From: Candidatus Magasanikiibacteriota bacterium
GTDB lineage: Bacteria; Patescibacteriota; Patescibacteriia; Magasanikbacterales; GWA2-37-8
NCBI GenBank assembly: GCA_016189025.1
Contig: JACPGS010000028.1
Location: 1-53,193 of the forward strand
DNA length: 53,193 bases
Direction of reading: 5' to 3'
Shown here piece by piece: positions 9,243 to 18,518 of the stretch; the first letter of the stretch is position 1, and each line of letters begins with the position of its first letter. The position numbers and the translations under genes were made by a program. The notes below the pieces were generated by a model that did no database searches, was not told the DNA's origin, and saw nothing but the letters and a program-made list of their open reading frames with translations.

Positions 9243-10303
9243 AACCACCACTTTCTAATCTCCCTCCAGTTATCCTTTCTTAATTCGGTAATTTTCAATC
9301 TCTGAAGCTTTAAATTTTTTCGGCCTCTCCATATTTCTTTAAAACCACCCAGCACTTCCCTATCAAACAGCAAAAAATAGCCGAGTTTCTTTAATTCATA
9401 CCACACAATCCAGGGTAAATCAAGGATAAAGTTCTGCCCGTATTCGTTTTTAAACAGCGTCATCAGATGATTTTTGTAGCTGTGGTAGCGGACTAACGCT
9501 GATTGCGTTTTTTTGTTTTGCGCGGCAGCGAGATCGCTCGCATCTTTTTGTCCGGCGGCGGTGCGGTCGTGGTACGCCACGGCGTCCGTAACGACGTACG
9601 CCGCATATCCGCGCGAGCGCAGCCGGAACGCCAAATCAACGTCTTCTTTGTACATTACATAAGTTTCATCAAACAGCTGACCGTTAAGCAGCGCGTCGTT
9701 GACAGCATAACGTCTGAATAAAGCGCAGGCGCCGGAAACACCAAACACCTCGCTGATTTTTTGCGGCGAGACCGCCCGCCACTCTTCTCCTTGCCCGATT
9801 TCTACTACCCGCCTATTTCTAAACACTTTTAGGCCGCCGGAGTCAATAACATTGGTAAAAATTTTATCTAAATTGCCAAGGGATTCCTCGGCTCCCCCGA
9901 CTAAGTTAGGGCTCGGAATGACAGCCGAGAAATTCCACCGCATCAGTCGCGGCGCGACGGCCGCTGCCTTAGGGTGCTGCTGAATAAATTGCCAGAGCTG
10001 CTTTAGGCAGTCTGGGGCTAAATAAAGATCCTGATTGAGAATTAAAAAATACTCGCTTGACGTTTCCCGGAAGGCCTGGTTATGCCCCCGGGCAAAGCCG
10101 ACATTTTCACTGTTTACTATCACCCGCGAGGCAACCGGAAAATTAACCAATTCTTTTTGCATCAGCGCCACCGTATCATCGGACGAATGATTGTCAATTA
10201 TCAACAACTCCCACTCGCGGCTGGTCTGCTCGCGCAGGGATTGGAATAAATAGGGAATATACTTGGCACCGTTGTAAGTGACTAGCTGAACAAAGAATTT
10301 CAT
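9239..10303 (-). CDS. GT2 family glycosyltransferase carrying an in-frame repeat insertion
   Basis: MKFFVQLVTYNGAKYIPYLFQSLREQ..., YKEDVDLAFRLRSRGY; ORF start moved inward because the N-terminal 25 aa are repeat-derived (DSRLRGND). Confidence 0.88.
   Translation of the reverse strand: MKFFVQLVTYNGAKYIPYLFQSLREQTSREWELLIIDNHSSDDTVALMQKELVNFPVASRVIVNSENVGFARGHNQAFRETSSEYFLILNQDLYLAPDCLKQLWQFIQQHPKAAAVAPRLMRWNFSAVIPSPNLVGGAEESLGNLDKIFTNVIDSGGLKVFRNRRVVEIGQGEEWRAVSPQKISEVFGVSGACALFRRYAVNDALLNGQLFDETYVMYKEDVDLAFRLRSRGYAAYVVTDAVAYHDRTAAGQKDASDLAAAQNKKTQSALVRYHSYKNHLMTLFKNEYGQNFILDLPWIVWYELKKLGYFLLFDREVLGGFKEIWRGRKNLKLQRLKITELRKDNWREIRKWWL
9880..9922. repeat. Family B palindromic element, copy B3 (inside CDS)
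   Basis: GGGATTCCTCGGCTCCCCCGACTAAGTTAGGGCTCGGAATGACA. Confidence 0.8.
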
Positions 10304-10317
10304 ATCCGTCCTTGTCA

Positions 10318-10405
10318 TTCCCGCCCCCGTGTCATTCCCGCGTAAGCGGGAATCCACGAGGGTAAACCTTGGCTTCATGAAGATGGAGCTCCAGCGGGAA
10401 TCTAG
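10318..10405. repeat. Family G palindromic repeats (TCATTCCCGCGTAAGCGGGAATCCA and degenerate flanks)
   Basis: Direct reading; widely seen 'RLRGND'-encoding palindrome type. Confidence 0.8.
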
Positions 10406-10708
10406 TCAAATCGGATTCAATTCGCTGTATAAATCTCTCCCTAATGGATTCTCACTTTCAATTAGTTTTAACTTCCATTGTCGATTCCATTTTTTTAACT
10501 GTTTTTCTCTAGTAATCGCATCGCGAATATTGCCGTACTCCTCATAATGCACTAGCTGATGAACGTTGTATTTTTTGGTAAATCCATCGATAAGTTTCTG
10601 CTTATGCTCATAAATTATTCTAACCAAATCATTGGTAACTCCGATATATAACGTCCCGTTTCTCTTGCTGGCAAGAATATAAATGTAATACTTTCCTAGA
10701 TGCCTCAT
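10406..10708 (-). CDS. GIY-YIG nuclease-superfamily protein (100 aa)
   Basis: YYIYILASKRNGTLYIGVTNDLVRIIYEHK...EEYGNIRDAITREKQLKKWNR is characteristic. Confidence 0.92.
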   Translation of the reverse strand: MRHLGKYYIYILASKRNGTLYIGVTNDLVRIIYEHKQKLIDGFTKKYNVHQLVHYEEYGNIRDAITREKQLKKWNRQWKLKLIESENPLGRDLYSELNPI

Positions 10709-10711
10709 ATA

Positions 10712-10745
10712 TACTGGATCCCCGCTTGCGCGGGGATGACGATGG
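10712..10745. repeat. Family G palindromic repeat (TGGATCCCCGCTTGCGCGGGGATGACGA)
   Basis: Direct reading. Confidence 0.8.
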
Positions 10746-10750
10746 TGTAA

Positions 10751-11536
10751 TTATCGCCATTTCCAGAAATATTTAACCATGCTCCGAAAAAACTGCCGCT
10801 GCTTCCAGAAAAAATTGCGCTTAGCAAAACTGGTGCCGACGCGGTCAAGGCAGCTGATGACCGGCGTATACCTAACTTGATACCCCAGCCGTTTGGCCTC
10901 GCGGCATAAATCCACATCTTCAAACCAAATAAAATAGCGCGGATCAAAGGCCCAACCGAGTTTATTTACCAACTCACGCCGCACCGCCATAAACGCGCCC
11001 CGCACCGAGTCTACCTCTTGTTCTTGATTAACATCAAAACCCCGATATAAATAGCGATTTAGCACCGACGGAAATAGATGATGAGTCTTCAGCACAATCG
11101 CCAGCTGATTCGCTAGCGTGGGAAAACGCCGCGGACCCGGGCTTTTGTATCCCGCTTTAATATCAACTTGCCCCTGTTCATCAACTAATTTAACCCCGGC
11201 TACGCCGACTTTGGGGCGCGCTCGCAGCCACCTCACCAGTTTATCCAGGCTGCCCGGCGCCACCACCATATCGGGATTTAAAAAGAGGAGATACTCTCCC
11301 CTCGTACTAGCCGCGCCGATGTTATTGGCGTAAGCAAAGCCCCGATTGCGACTTAATTCTACCAGCCGAACTTGAGGGAATTGCTGTCTGATTAAGTCCG
11401 GCGTGCCGTCGCGCGAATGATTATCAATTATTACCTGCTCGTAGCTGATTTCCGGCGCTCCCGCGGCGACCGACCGGATTTGTTCGGCAATCTGCTTAGC
11501 CGAGTTCCAGGTAACAGTAATGATGCTTAAATCCAT
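10751..11536 (-). CDS. GT2 family glycosyltransferase
   Basis: MDLSIITVTWNSAKQIAEQIRSV...FIWFEDVDLCREAKRLGY. Confidence 0.9.
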   Translation of the reverse strand: MDLSIITVTWNSAKQIAEQIRSVAAGAPEISYEQVIIDNHSRDGTPDLIRQQFPQVRLVELSRNRGFAYANNIGAASTRGEYLLFLNPDMVVAPGSLDKLVRWLRARPKVGVAGVKLVDEQGQVDIKAGYKSPGPRRFPTLANQLAIVLKTHHLFPSVLNRYLYRGFDVNQEQEVDSVRGAFMAVRRELVNKLGWAFDPRYFIWFEDVDLCREAKRLGYQVRYTPVISCLDRVGTSFAKRNFFWKQRQFFRSMVKYFWKWR

Positions 11537-11550
11537 AAAGGGATTATAAA

Positions 11551-11733
11551 ACTGTAGAAGAATGCTGGCTTAATTATTATCCGCCTGGTCGCTGTCGCTA
11601 TTGCTAGGACTGCTTGATTGGTCGCGGCAGACACTCATAGGGCGCTCCTCCCGACTCAAGTCGGGACTGCGCGCCCAAAGATACTCGTCTGCCGCTCCCT
11701 GATGCTAACTAGTTATTTCTAATCTTCTACAGT
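11551..11733 (-). repeat. Family A palindromic element A1
   Basis: ACTGTAGAAGAAT...AATCTTCTACAGT termini; core GGCAGACACTC...GCGCGCCCAAAG..CTCGTCTGCC; apex TCCCGACTCAAGTCGGGA. Confidence 0.92.
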
Positions 11734-11737
11734 CTTA

Positions 11738-12817
11738 TTATGTTTTCTTTAGTTGCTCTTTGAAAAAATCAACAAACGGAATGGCCGTAGGGTCAATGCC
11801 CTGCACCAGGGCGGAATAAAAACTGACATAACTGCTGAATAATAATACTTCGGCGGCTTGTTCCGGCTTAGTCCGACTGCGGCATAAGTAGCCGACATTG
11901 ACGATATTATTTTTATCCAGCACCCGCTTGGTAAGGTCTAGCCGCTGCTTAATCTTATCTTCGTATAAATCGGATTTAATTAAAATAAACAATAAATTAT
12001 CATGGTTAGAGCGCGGGAACCTCATTCCTTCCAGCAAATGATGGTTCATTTCGGGAACGGCGAAACTGGCGGCAAAACGCTTGCCGTTTTCGTTCATCTG
12101 GTTGGCGGCAATATGCGCATTGCCGGCCAGGTGTTCGGCCGCCACATACCAAACACTGCGGCCGAGGGTTTTCCCGGCAATCTGCTTGGCTCGGTTATGA
12201 TTACTGCCGGCCGGAATGCCGAACACGTTCTGGAAGCGCTCAATCGTTTTAATCAGTTGCCGGGCGGCAGAATGGCGGAACGATAAAACCCCGGCTTTAG
12301 CCAGCAGAATCATCGCTCCGACAATCAAATACCCCAGCCCCATGCGCGGCGAACCGCAGGGATTATTTTCGGTAGTAAAAATCAGCGCCGGAATTTTTGC
12401 GCGCCGAGACACCTCGGCTAAGGCGCCGCCCGAAGTAATGGCCAGCAATTTAGCGCGGCGCCGGCGCGCTTCCGACAGCGCCGCGAGCGGCTCTTCGGTA
12501 GTGCCGGAATAACTGGAAACCAGCACCAGCGACCTGGCGTTGACAAACTCCGGAAGATGATAACCGTTGACAATTTCCAGGGGCGCCTTAAGCTCGTTAA
12601 AAAATAATGATTTGATTACCCGCGCGCCGAGCGCCGAACCGCCCATGCCGAGGACAACGATATGGCTGGTGGTTTTATAAGAAGCGGGAATCTTTAGGCC
12701 GGCTGACTGGCGCCAAACCTGCTCAATTTGCTGGCCTAGCCGCTCCAGGCTCCCCCGCATATTTTGGGAATCCAGTTTGGCAATTTGGGCAGGATTATCA
12801 AGAATGTTTGGTTTCAT
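11738..12817 (-). CDS. Bifunctional phosphoglucose/phosphomannose isomerase (SIS domain)
   Basis: SHIVVLGMGGSALGARVIKSLF, LVSSYSGTTEEPLAAL, C-terminal PGI/PMI region. Confidence 0.88.
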   Translation of the reverse strand: MKPNILDNPAQIAKLDSQNMRGSLERLGQQIEQVWRQSAGLKIPASYKTTSHIVVLGMGGSALGARVIKSLFFNELKAPLEIVNGYHLPEFVNARSLVLVSSYSGTTEEPLAALSEARRRRAKLLAITSGGALAEVSRRAKIPALIFTTENNPCGSPRMGLGYLIVGAMILLAKAGVLSFRHSAARQLIKTIERFQNVFGIPAGSNHNRAKQIAGKTLGRSVWYVAAEHLAGNAHIAANQMNENGKRFAASFAVPEMNHHLLEGMRFPRSNHDNLLFILIKSDLYEDKIKQRLDLTKRVLDKNNIVNVGYLCRSRTKPEQAAEVLLFSSYVSFYSALVQGIDPTAIPFVDFFKEQLKKT

Positions 12818-12832
12818 AAAAAAATCAATTAC

Positions 12833-13020
12833 GAGACTGTAGAAGAATAGCCAAACCAGCTAGCATCAGGTTGCGGCAGACGAGTGTCTTTGGGCGCGCA
12901 ACCACCGCGTAAGCGGGGGGAGCACCCAAAGAGTGTCTGCCGCGACCAACCAGGCAATTTTCCGCAATAGCGATAGCGACCAGGTAAAAAGCGACATAGT
13001 TTGCCTTCTTCTACAGTCTC
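12833..13020 (+). repeat. Family A palindromic element A2
   Basis: GAGACTGTAGAAGAAT...CTTCTTCTACAGTCTC termini; apex CCACCGCGTAAGCGGGGGG. Confidence 0.93.
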
Positions 13021-13039
13021 AAGGGATAGCTTGATTTTA

Positions 13040-13882
13040 CTACGTTTGACTAATTTTGGCAATGCGATATTTAATTAAGGTATCACGCAGCGCTTCTTTA
13101 ATCGGGCGCAGCCGAATGCCATATTGCTCTAAGCGGGAAGACTGCAGAATAACGTTAGAACGCTTTTTTTGCGCCAGCCCCTGCGCTACTAATTCACTCG
13201 CGGTAATCCACTCATTGCGATGCGCCGGGTCAACCAGCTCTTCGTAGAGCGCAATAATTTCGCGGTGCCGGATAGCGCCGGGATTAGTAACGTGGAAGAT
13301 GCCCGGGGCGCGCTTTTCCAATAAGCGGCGGCAGGCCAGCACCATATCCTCTACAATGGTAACGCTATTCTCTACATCAATCACTCTAGGGAAAGAAACC
13401 AATTTATAAATTAAATTATTGGGCACCGGCAAGTAATCTACCGGCATGCGGATGCGGGCAATGCCGATATTAGGCAAAGTGGAGAGCGCTAAATCCGCGG
13501 CGTACTTGGTGCGCGTATACACGGCCACCGGATTGGCAAAATCATCTTCCCGCCAGCCCGGCGGGTCCGGCGAGGCATCGTAAAAAACGCATCCGGTGCC
13601 CAGGTGCAGCAGATAGACACCGGCCTCTTGGCAGGCCTCGGCAATCTGCAATGGCAAAATGGTGTTGCCGATAATAGTTTCCCGCGGGTGGCTTTCGCAC
13701 CAGTCTACATTGGGCTTGCCCACTACCCCTGCCGCATTCAGCACCACCGCCGGCTGATGCTTTTGCAGCACGGCGCGAGCGTCCGCCACCGAATAAATTT
13801 TTTTATCCGAGATTACTGCGTCGGGCCAATAATCGGCGCAGCGTTTACCCAAATAGCCATTGCCAATAATAAGAATTTTCAT
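13040..13882 (-). CDS. NAD(P)-dependent sugar epimerase/reductase (RmlD-like)
   Basis: MKILIIGNGYLGKRCADYW..., VYTRTKYAADL. Confidence 0.82.
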   Translation of the reverse strand: MKILIIGNGYLGKRCADYWPDAVISDKKIYSVADARAVLQKHQPAVVLNAAGVVGKPNVDWCESHPRETIIGNTILPLQIAEACQEAGVYLLHLGTGCVFYDASPDPPGWREDDFANPVAVYTRTKYAADLALSTLPNIGIARIRMPVDYLPVPNNLIYKLVSFPRVIDVENSVTIVEDMVLACRRLLEKRAPGIFHVTNPGAIRHREIIALYEELVDPAHRNEWITASELVAQGLAQKKRSNVILQSSRLEQYGIRLRPIKEALRDTLIKYRIAKISQT

Positions 13883-13885
13883 AAC

Positions 13886-14353
13886 CTATGTAGGTTTAAT
13901 CTGATGAGGAATTCTTTTCCAAAATTTGAAAATAACAATCAAGTTTATCGTCCCATAAAATAATACTCGTAACAAAAACTGAATAATTAAAGATGACAAA
14001 GAGTTTAAATATTCAATCGGTATGATTATCATATATAGCATCCTGAAAATCCAAATTAACTTAGTCCCTAAAATATCTCCTGTCAGATAATAAAAATAGA
14101 AATAGCGCCATACATGCGAAAATATCAATATAAAGATTAGATAACTCGCTAGAGATTTTAAAAAAAGTGAAAACTTGCTAACGGACGACGAACGAAATAA
14201 TCGAAAAAAGATATAGGCAAATAAAAACTGAAAACCAATAGTAAGAGCCGGTGGCATAACAAATGCCCAAAGGGGCATGTTGGGGGTGGCATATACGACT
14301 TGGGGGAGCAACAATAATAATAGTATCAACATTACTTTATCCGCTAATTTCAT
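13886..14353 (-). CDS. Hypothetical membrane protein (155 aa)
   Basis: Hydrophobic AT-rich ORF fitting tightly between neighbours. Confidence 0.6.
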   Translation of the reverse strand: MKLADKVMLILLLLLLPQVVYATPNMPLWAFVMPPALTIGFQFLFAYIFFRLFRSSSVSKFSLFLKSLASYLIFILIFSHVWRYFYFYYLTGDILGTKLIWIFRMLYMIIIPIEYLNSLSSLIIQFLLRVLFYGTINLIVIFKFWKRIPHQIKPT

Positions 14354-15335
14354 AAAACAAATAATTAATTTTTAATTTCTTCCACCAGGCAGTATTCTGC
14401 CGGTACCACGCCACGGTTTTTTTCATACCGGTCTCCCAATCCGTCTGCGGCGCCCAGCCCAGCTCGCGCTGAATTTTGCGATAATCAATGGCATAACGGC
14501 GATCGTGGCCCGGGCGATCCGCCACATACTCAATCATCTCTTCGCCCCGGCCGAGCAGAGCTAAAATCTTCCGGGCAATGGCTAAATTAGTTTTCTCACA
14601 TCCCCCGCCGACGCAATAAGTATCGCCCGGCCGACCGCGCTGGACAATCGCGTCAATCGCCGCGCAATGATCTTCTACATATAACCAGTCGCGCACTTGC
14701 AAGCCATCGCCATACAAAGGAACTTTTTTACCCTCCAATAAATTAGTAATAAACAAAGCGTGCAATTTTTCCGGAAACTGATACGGCCCGTAATTATTGG
14801 AACAATTGGAAATGGTAACCGGCAGGCCATAGGTATGGAAATAGGCGCGCACCAAGTGATCCGCCGCGGCTTTGGAGGCGCTGTAGGGGCTGCGCGGCCG
14901 GTAGGATGAATTTTCATTAAACGGGGGGTCCTCCGGCCCCAGCGCCCCGTATACTTCGTCGGTAGAAATGTGATGGAGACGGATATTCCCGTATTTACGG
15001 ACTGCTTCCAACAGCGTATGAGTGCCGATTATATTAGTATGAATAAACTCATCGCTGTTAACAATCGAACGATCAACGTGCGACTCGGCGGCAAAATTTA
15101 CGAGGTGAGTAATATCGTGCTCACTAATTACCTGACTGATGCTGCCAAAATCGGCAATATCGCCTTGCACGAACAGATAACGCGGATCATTCTGCCGGTC
15201 GCGCAGATTATCCAAATTTCCTGCGTACGTCAATTTATCGTAGTTGACCACGCGGCAATCCGGATATTTATTTAGGAGATACCGGATGAAGTGAGAACCG
15301 ATGAATCCGGCGCCGCCGGTAACTAAAAAACGCAT
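14337..15335 (-). CDS. rmlB: dTDP-glucose 4,6-dehydratase
   Basis: MRFLVTGGAGFIGSHFIRYLLNKYP, HISTDEVYG, YSASKAAADHLVRAYFHTYGLP. Confidence 0.93.
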   Translation of the reverse strand: MRFLVTGGAGFIGSHFIRYLLNKYPDCRVVNYDKLTYAGNLDNLRDRQNDPRYLFVQGDIADFGSISQVISEHDITHLVNFAAESHVDRSIVNSDEFIHTNIIGTHTLLEAVRKYGNIRLHHISTDEVYGALGPEDPPFNENSSYRPRSPYSASKAAADHLVRAYFHTYGLPVTISNCSNNYGPYQFPEKLHALFITNLLEGKKVPLYGDGLQVRDWLYVEDHCAAIDAIVQRGRPGDTYCVGGGCEKTNLAIARKILALLGRGEEMIEYVADRPGHDRRYAIDYRKIQRELGWAPQTDWETGMKKTVAWYRQNTAWWKKLKINYLFYEISG

Positions 15336-15348
15336 ATTTAAGAAGCAT

Positions 15349-16461
15349 TTAAGCGGCTCGGCTGTACCGGCTGACATTAACAATAATGCCCGCCGCCGCC
15401 AAAGCGGTTAACAGCGCCGTGCCGCCATGGCTGACAAAGGGCAGGGGCACGCCGGTAAGGGGCAGGGCGCCCACCATCGCCCCGATATTAAGATACGACT
15501 GCAATACCAGCCAGGCCGTCAAACCGCCGGCTAACAGCGTTCCCAACTCATCCCGGGCATGTTTAGCAATAGTAAGCCCCCGCCAACCAAGGAAAGTAAT
15601 TAAAGCCACTAACAACGCCGAAATTATAAAACCCAGCTCCTCGCCCACCACGGCAAAAATGGAATCGGCATTCACCTCGGGCAGATACTGAAACTTTTGC
15701 CGCGAATTGCCCAAACCCAGTCCCCACCAGCCGCCAGAGCCGACGGCGATAAAGGCTTGGGAAATCTGATACCCCACTCCCTGGGGATCGCGTTCCGGAT
15801 GCAAAAAAGTGGCAAAGCGCTGCAGCCGATAAGGCGCGGTCCAGACTAATCCGGCAAGACCCGCTAAACCGACCAAAAATAATCCGGCTAAGATCCGGGC
15901 CGGCACCCGGGCCAGATATAATATCGTTAAACTGACAGCCGCTAAAATTAGGGCTCCTCCCGCATCCGGCTGCCACAGAATAAAAATCAGCGGCAGGGCA
16001 ATCGCGGCCAGCGACCAGATTAAACGCTGATTAGAGGCGGGCCCCCGGGGGCGACCGGCAGCCAGTAAAGACGCCAAAATAATCACTAACGCCAATTTCA
16101 TAAATTCAACCGGCTGCAAATAATACCCGAAAATTGACAGCCAGCTGCGCGATCCGTGCAGAGCAGTGCCTAACCCGGGAACAAAAACTAAAACCAGCAG
16201 CAGCAAGGCGCCGGCGTACCACAAAACGCTCCCGCGCGCCAGGGTACGATAGGGAACTCGGCTTAACACGGTAAAAGCTAAAAATCCAGGTAATAACCCA
16301 AATAAGGCCTGCCGCTTAATAAACCAATAGGCATCCTGGAATTTAGCATAACCCAAAGGCGCCGAAGCAGAGGCCAATACCACCAGACCAAACATTACCA
16401 ATAGGGCCAGCGCAAGAACAAAAATTCGATCGGCGCGCGGCTGCCGCCAGGTAACAGACAT
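15349..16461 (-). CDS. FtsW/RodA/SpoVE family protein
   Basis: SWLSIFGYYLQPVEFMKLALVI, FAVVGEELGFI, LPFVSHGGTALLTALAAAGI. Confidence 0.93.
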   Translation of the reverse strand: MSVTWRQPRADRIFVLALALLVMFGLVVLASASAPLGYAKFQDAYWFIKRQALFGLLPGFLAFTVLSRVPYRTLARGSVLWYAGALLLLVLVFVPGLGTALHGSRSWLSIFGYYLQPVEFMKLALVIILASLLAAGRPRGPASNQRLIWSLAAIALPLIFILWQPDAGGALILAAVSLTILYLARVPARILAGLFLVGLAGLAGLVWTAPYRLQRFATFLHPERDPQGVGYQISQAFIAVGSGGWWGLGLGNSRQKFQYLPEVNADSIFAVVGEELGFIISALLVALITFLGWRGLTIAKHARDELGTLLAGGLTAWLVLQSYLNIGAMVGALPLTGVPLPFVSHGGTALLTALAAAGIIVNVSRYSRAA

Positions 16462-16466
16462 ACTAA

Positions 16467-16653
16467 GACTGGAGAAAAATGTTGACGATAATCGTTATCC
16501 GCCTGGTCGCTATCGCTATTGCTGGGATTGCCTGATTAGTCGCGGCAGACACTCTTTGGGTGCTCTTCCCGACTAAAGTCGGGACTGCGCGCCCAAAGAC
16601 ACTCGTCTGCCGCGCCCTGATGCTAACTGGTATTTTTAATTCTTCTACAGTCT
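16467..16653 (-). repeat. Family A palindromic element A3
   Basis: GACTGGAGAAAAAT...ATTCTTCTACAGTCT; apex TCCCGACTAAAGTCGGGA. Confidence 0.9.
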
Positions 16654-16655
16654 CA

Positions 16656-17006
16656 CTACCGGTTAACCTGGACTAAAAAGAAGGCGACCAACAGCAACAA
16701 TGCCTGTACCAACAGGCTAACATAAGCCAGCAGACGGCTTAACTCGCGCGCCGACGGGTAAACCAAATATGCTAATACGCTGTTAACGATAATTACGGCT
16801 GCCCCGCTGCCCGAGAGCCAAAAAATTCTGCCCCATTCCCCCACTAAATCCACGCCGAAAATTACCGTATAGTGAAGAAAGACCTGGCCGGAGGGGGCGA
16901 TATTGGTGCCGAGGTACCACCAGGTGAAGATATTGGCGAGGCCAGCGGCGGCGAGCGTAAAGCTAATCCGCCAGTCGCGGAAATAAAAACGGGGAGATAT
17001 TAACAT
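16656..17006 (-). CDS. Hypothetical small membrane protein (116 aa)
   Basis: Three predicted hydrophobic segments. Confidence 0.6.
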   Translation of the reverse strand: MLISPRFYFRDWRISFTLAAAGLANIFTWWYLGTNIAPSGQVFLHYTVIFGVDLVGEWGRIFWLSGSGAAVIIVNSVLAYLVYPSARELSRLLAYVSLLVQALLLLVAFFLVQVNR

Positions 17007-17037
17007 AGCCAGCTTATTTTAGCAAAAAGCTGCCCGC

Positions 17038-17066
17038 TTGACAACTGACCGAGCGCTGCGTATAAT
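17038..17066 (+). promoter_or_regulatory. Consensus sigma70 promoter TTGACA-17-TATAAT for rpmA
   Basis: Exact consensus hexamers with 17-bp spacer. Confidence 0.85.
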
Positions 17067-17140
17067 GAAGCCGTTCCCTAATGTCAGGGGATCTTTCCTC
17101 TAAGGCTAAAATAATTAGCGTAACTGGTTAATATAATGAT

Positions 17141-17425
17141 ATGGCACATAAAAAAGCCGGCGGTTCTACCCAGTACGGCCGCGACTCGCAGGCGCAGCGC
17201 CTGGGGGTAAAAAGGCACGATGGACAAGCCGTTGGCGCCGGAATGATTATCATCCGCCAGCGCGGCACCAAATTCCACCCGGGCGCTAATGTCCGGCGCG
17301 GCAAAGACGATACCTTGTATGCGGCGCTCGCCGGCCGGGTTAAGTTTACTGCTCGCAAACGCCTGCGCTTTGACGGCGCCCGGCAGTGGGCCAAGTTTGT
17401 TAATGTGGTGCCGGCGACCGCCTAA
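17141..17425 (+). CDS. rpmA: 50S ribosomal protein bL27
   Basis: [29 protein letters not shown]...[26 protein letters not shown]. Confidence 0.97.
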   Translation: MAHKKAGGSTQYGRDSQAQRLGVKRHDGQAVGAGMIIIRQRGTKFHPGANVRRGKDDTLYAALAGRVKFTARKRLRFDGARQWAKFVNVVPATA

Positions 17426-17445
17426 ATCCCCAAAAAAACGCAAAA

Positions 17446-17466
17446 GAGCCCGGACGGGCTCTTTTT
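17446..17466 (+). terminator. Intrinsic terminator of rpmA
   Basis: GAGCCCG-GA-CGGGCTC followed by TTTTT. Confidence 0.9.
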
Positions 17467-18379
17467 AGGTTATTCCCCATTCTCTTTTCAATCTCCCAAT
17501 CCCCTCTTCCAGGCTGATCGTCGGCTGCCAATTTAATAATTGTTTAGCCAGCGAATTGTCCGCTTCGGAAAAACGCGGATCGCCCGGGCGTTCGGGAATC
17601 GCGACTGTCGGGCCACCGATAAGAGCGGCCAGCTCCTGCACCGAGCGCGCCTGGCCATAGCCGATGTTAATTACCTCTCCTTTGCCTACTGCCGGGCTAG
17701 TCATCGCCAGAATATTCGCCTGCACCACATCCTCTACCTCTGTAAAGTCGCGCCAGTACTGCCCGTCGCCGCAGATGGTGAGGGGTTCGCCGGCTTTACG
17801 CTGGCGCAGGAATTTGCCGATTACCAGGGCATAGGCGCCGTTCGGGTCCAGGTAGGAACCGTAGACATTAAAATAGCGCAAAGAGACGGTGGGAAATCCA
17901 TAAAGTTCCGCGAACAGCCGGCAATAGTGCTCGGCCGCGAGTTTTTGCAGGGCATAGGGGCTTAAGGGATGCGGCGGCGTACTTTCGGAGAGTTTCTTTT
18001 TCATCTCCAGATTGCCGTATACCGAGGAAGATGCGCTGTATACCAGCCGTTTAACCCCCGCGTCGCGCGCCGCTACCAAAACGTTTAAGGTGCCGGTGAT
18101 GTTGTGTTCGTTAGTCTCCTGGGGATGTTCAATGGAATACGGCACGCGCGGGGCCGCGGCCAAATGAAATACGCCCTCTATGCTGGACATTGCTTGGCGG
18201 ACGTCGTCAGAATTACGAATATCGCCGGTAAGGTATTCCGCCCCCGGTTGCACTCGTTCGGGAAATCGTCCCGCGCGCCAATTATCCAGTACTCGCACTG
18301 CGTGGCCGTCGGCCAGGAGTTTCTTCACGAGGTTGGTGCCAATGAACCCGGCGCCGCCGGTAACTAAATAAAGAGACAT
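17465..18379 (-). CDS. NAD-dependent epimerase/dehydratase (UDP-glucose 4-epimerase-like)
   Basis: MSLYLVTGGAGFIGTNLVKKLLADGH, YSASSSVYG, SPYALQKLAAEHYCRLF; start moved inward from 18436 because upstream codons lie in a repeat. Confidence 0.9.
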   Translation of the reverse strand: MSLYLVTGGAGFIGTNLVKKLLADGHAVRVLDNWRAGRFPERVQPGAEYLTGDIRNSDDVRQAMSSIEGVFHLAAAPRVPYSIEHPQETNEHNITGTLNVLVAARDAGVKRLVYSASSSVYGNLEMKKKLSESTPPHPLSPYALQKLAAEHYCRLFAELYGFPTVSLRYFNVYGSYLDPNGAYALVIGKFLRQRKAGEPLTICGDGQYWRDFTEVEDVVQANILAMTSPAVGKGEVINIGYGQARSVQELAALIGGPTVAIPERPGDPRFSEADNSLAKQLLNWQPTISLEEGIGRLKREWGIT

Positions 18380-18404
18380 ACGTCTTAGTGGACTAGGGGA
18401 ATAT

Positions 18405-18515
18405 TCTGATTTAGGTCGCTCGGTCGTGGTAGACACCCTCCGTGCTCTCCCGACTTAGTCGGGATGCGCTCGCAGGGAACCCGTCTACCACTCCCTCGCT
18501 CATTGCGTAATTCAT
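18405..18515. repeat. Family H palindromic element H1 (A-like core, different arms)
   Basis: GGTCGCTCGGTCGTGGTAGACAC...TCCCGACTTAGTCGGGA...CCCGTCTACCACTCCCTCGCTC. Confidence 0.75.
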
Positions 18516-18518
18516 AAT

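Noticed and set aside
12829-13062. ORFs at 12829-13062, 32522-32749, 36140-36463, 36192-36512, 51915-52154, 52100-52297 with similar peptides
   Set aside because: They fall on family A palindromes; similarity is explained by the DNA repeat.
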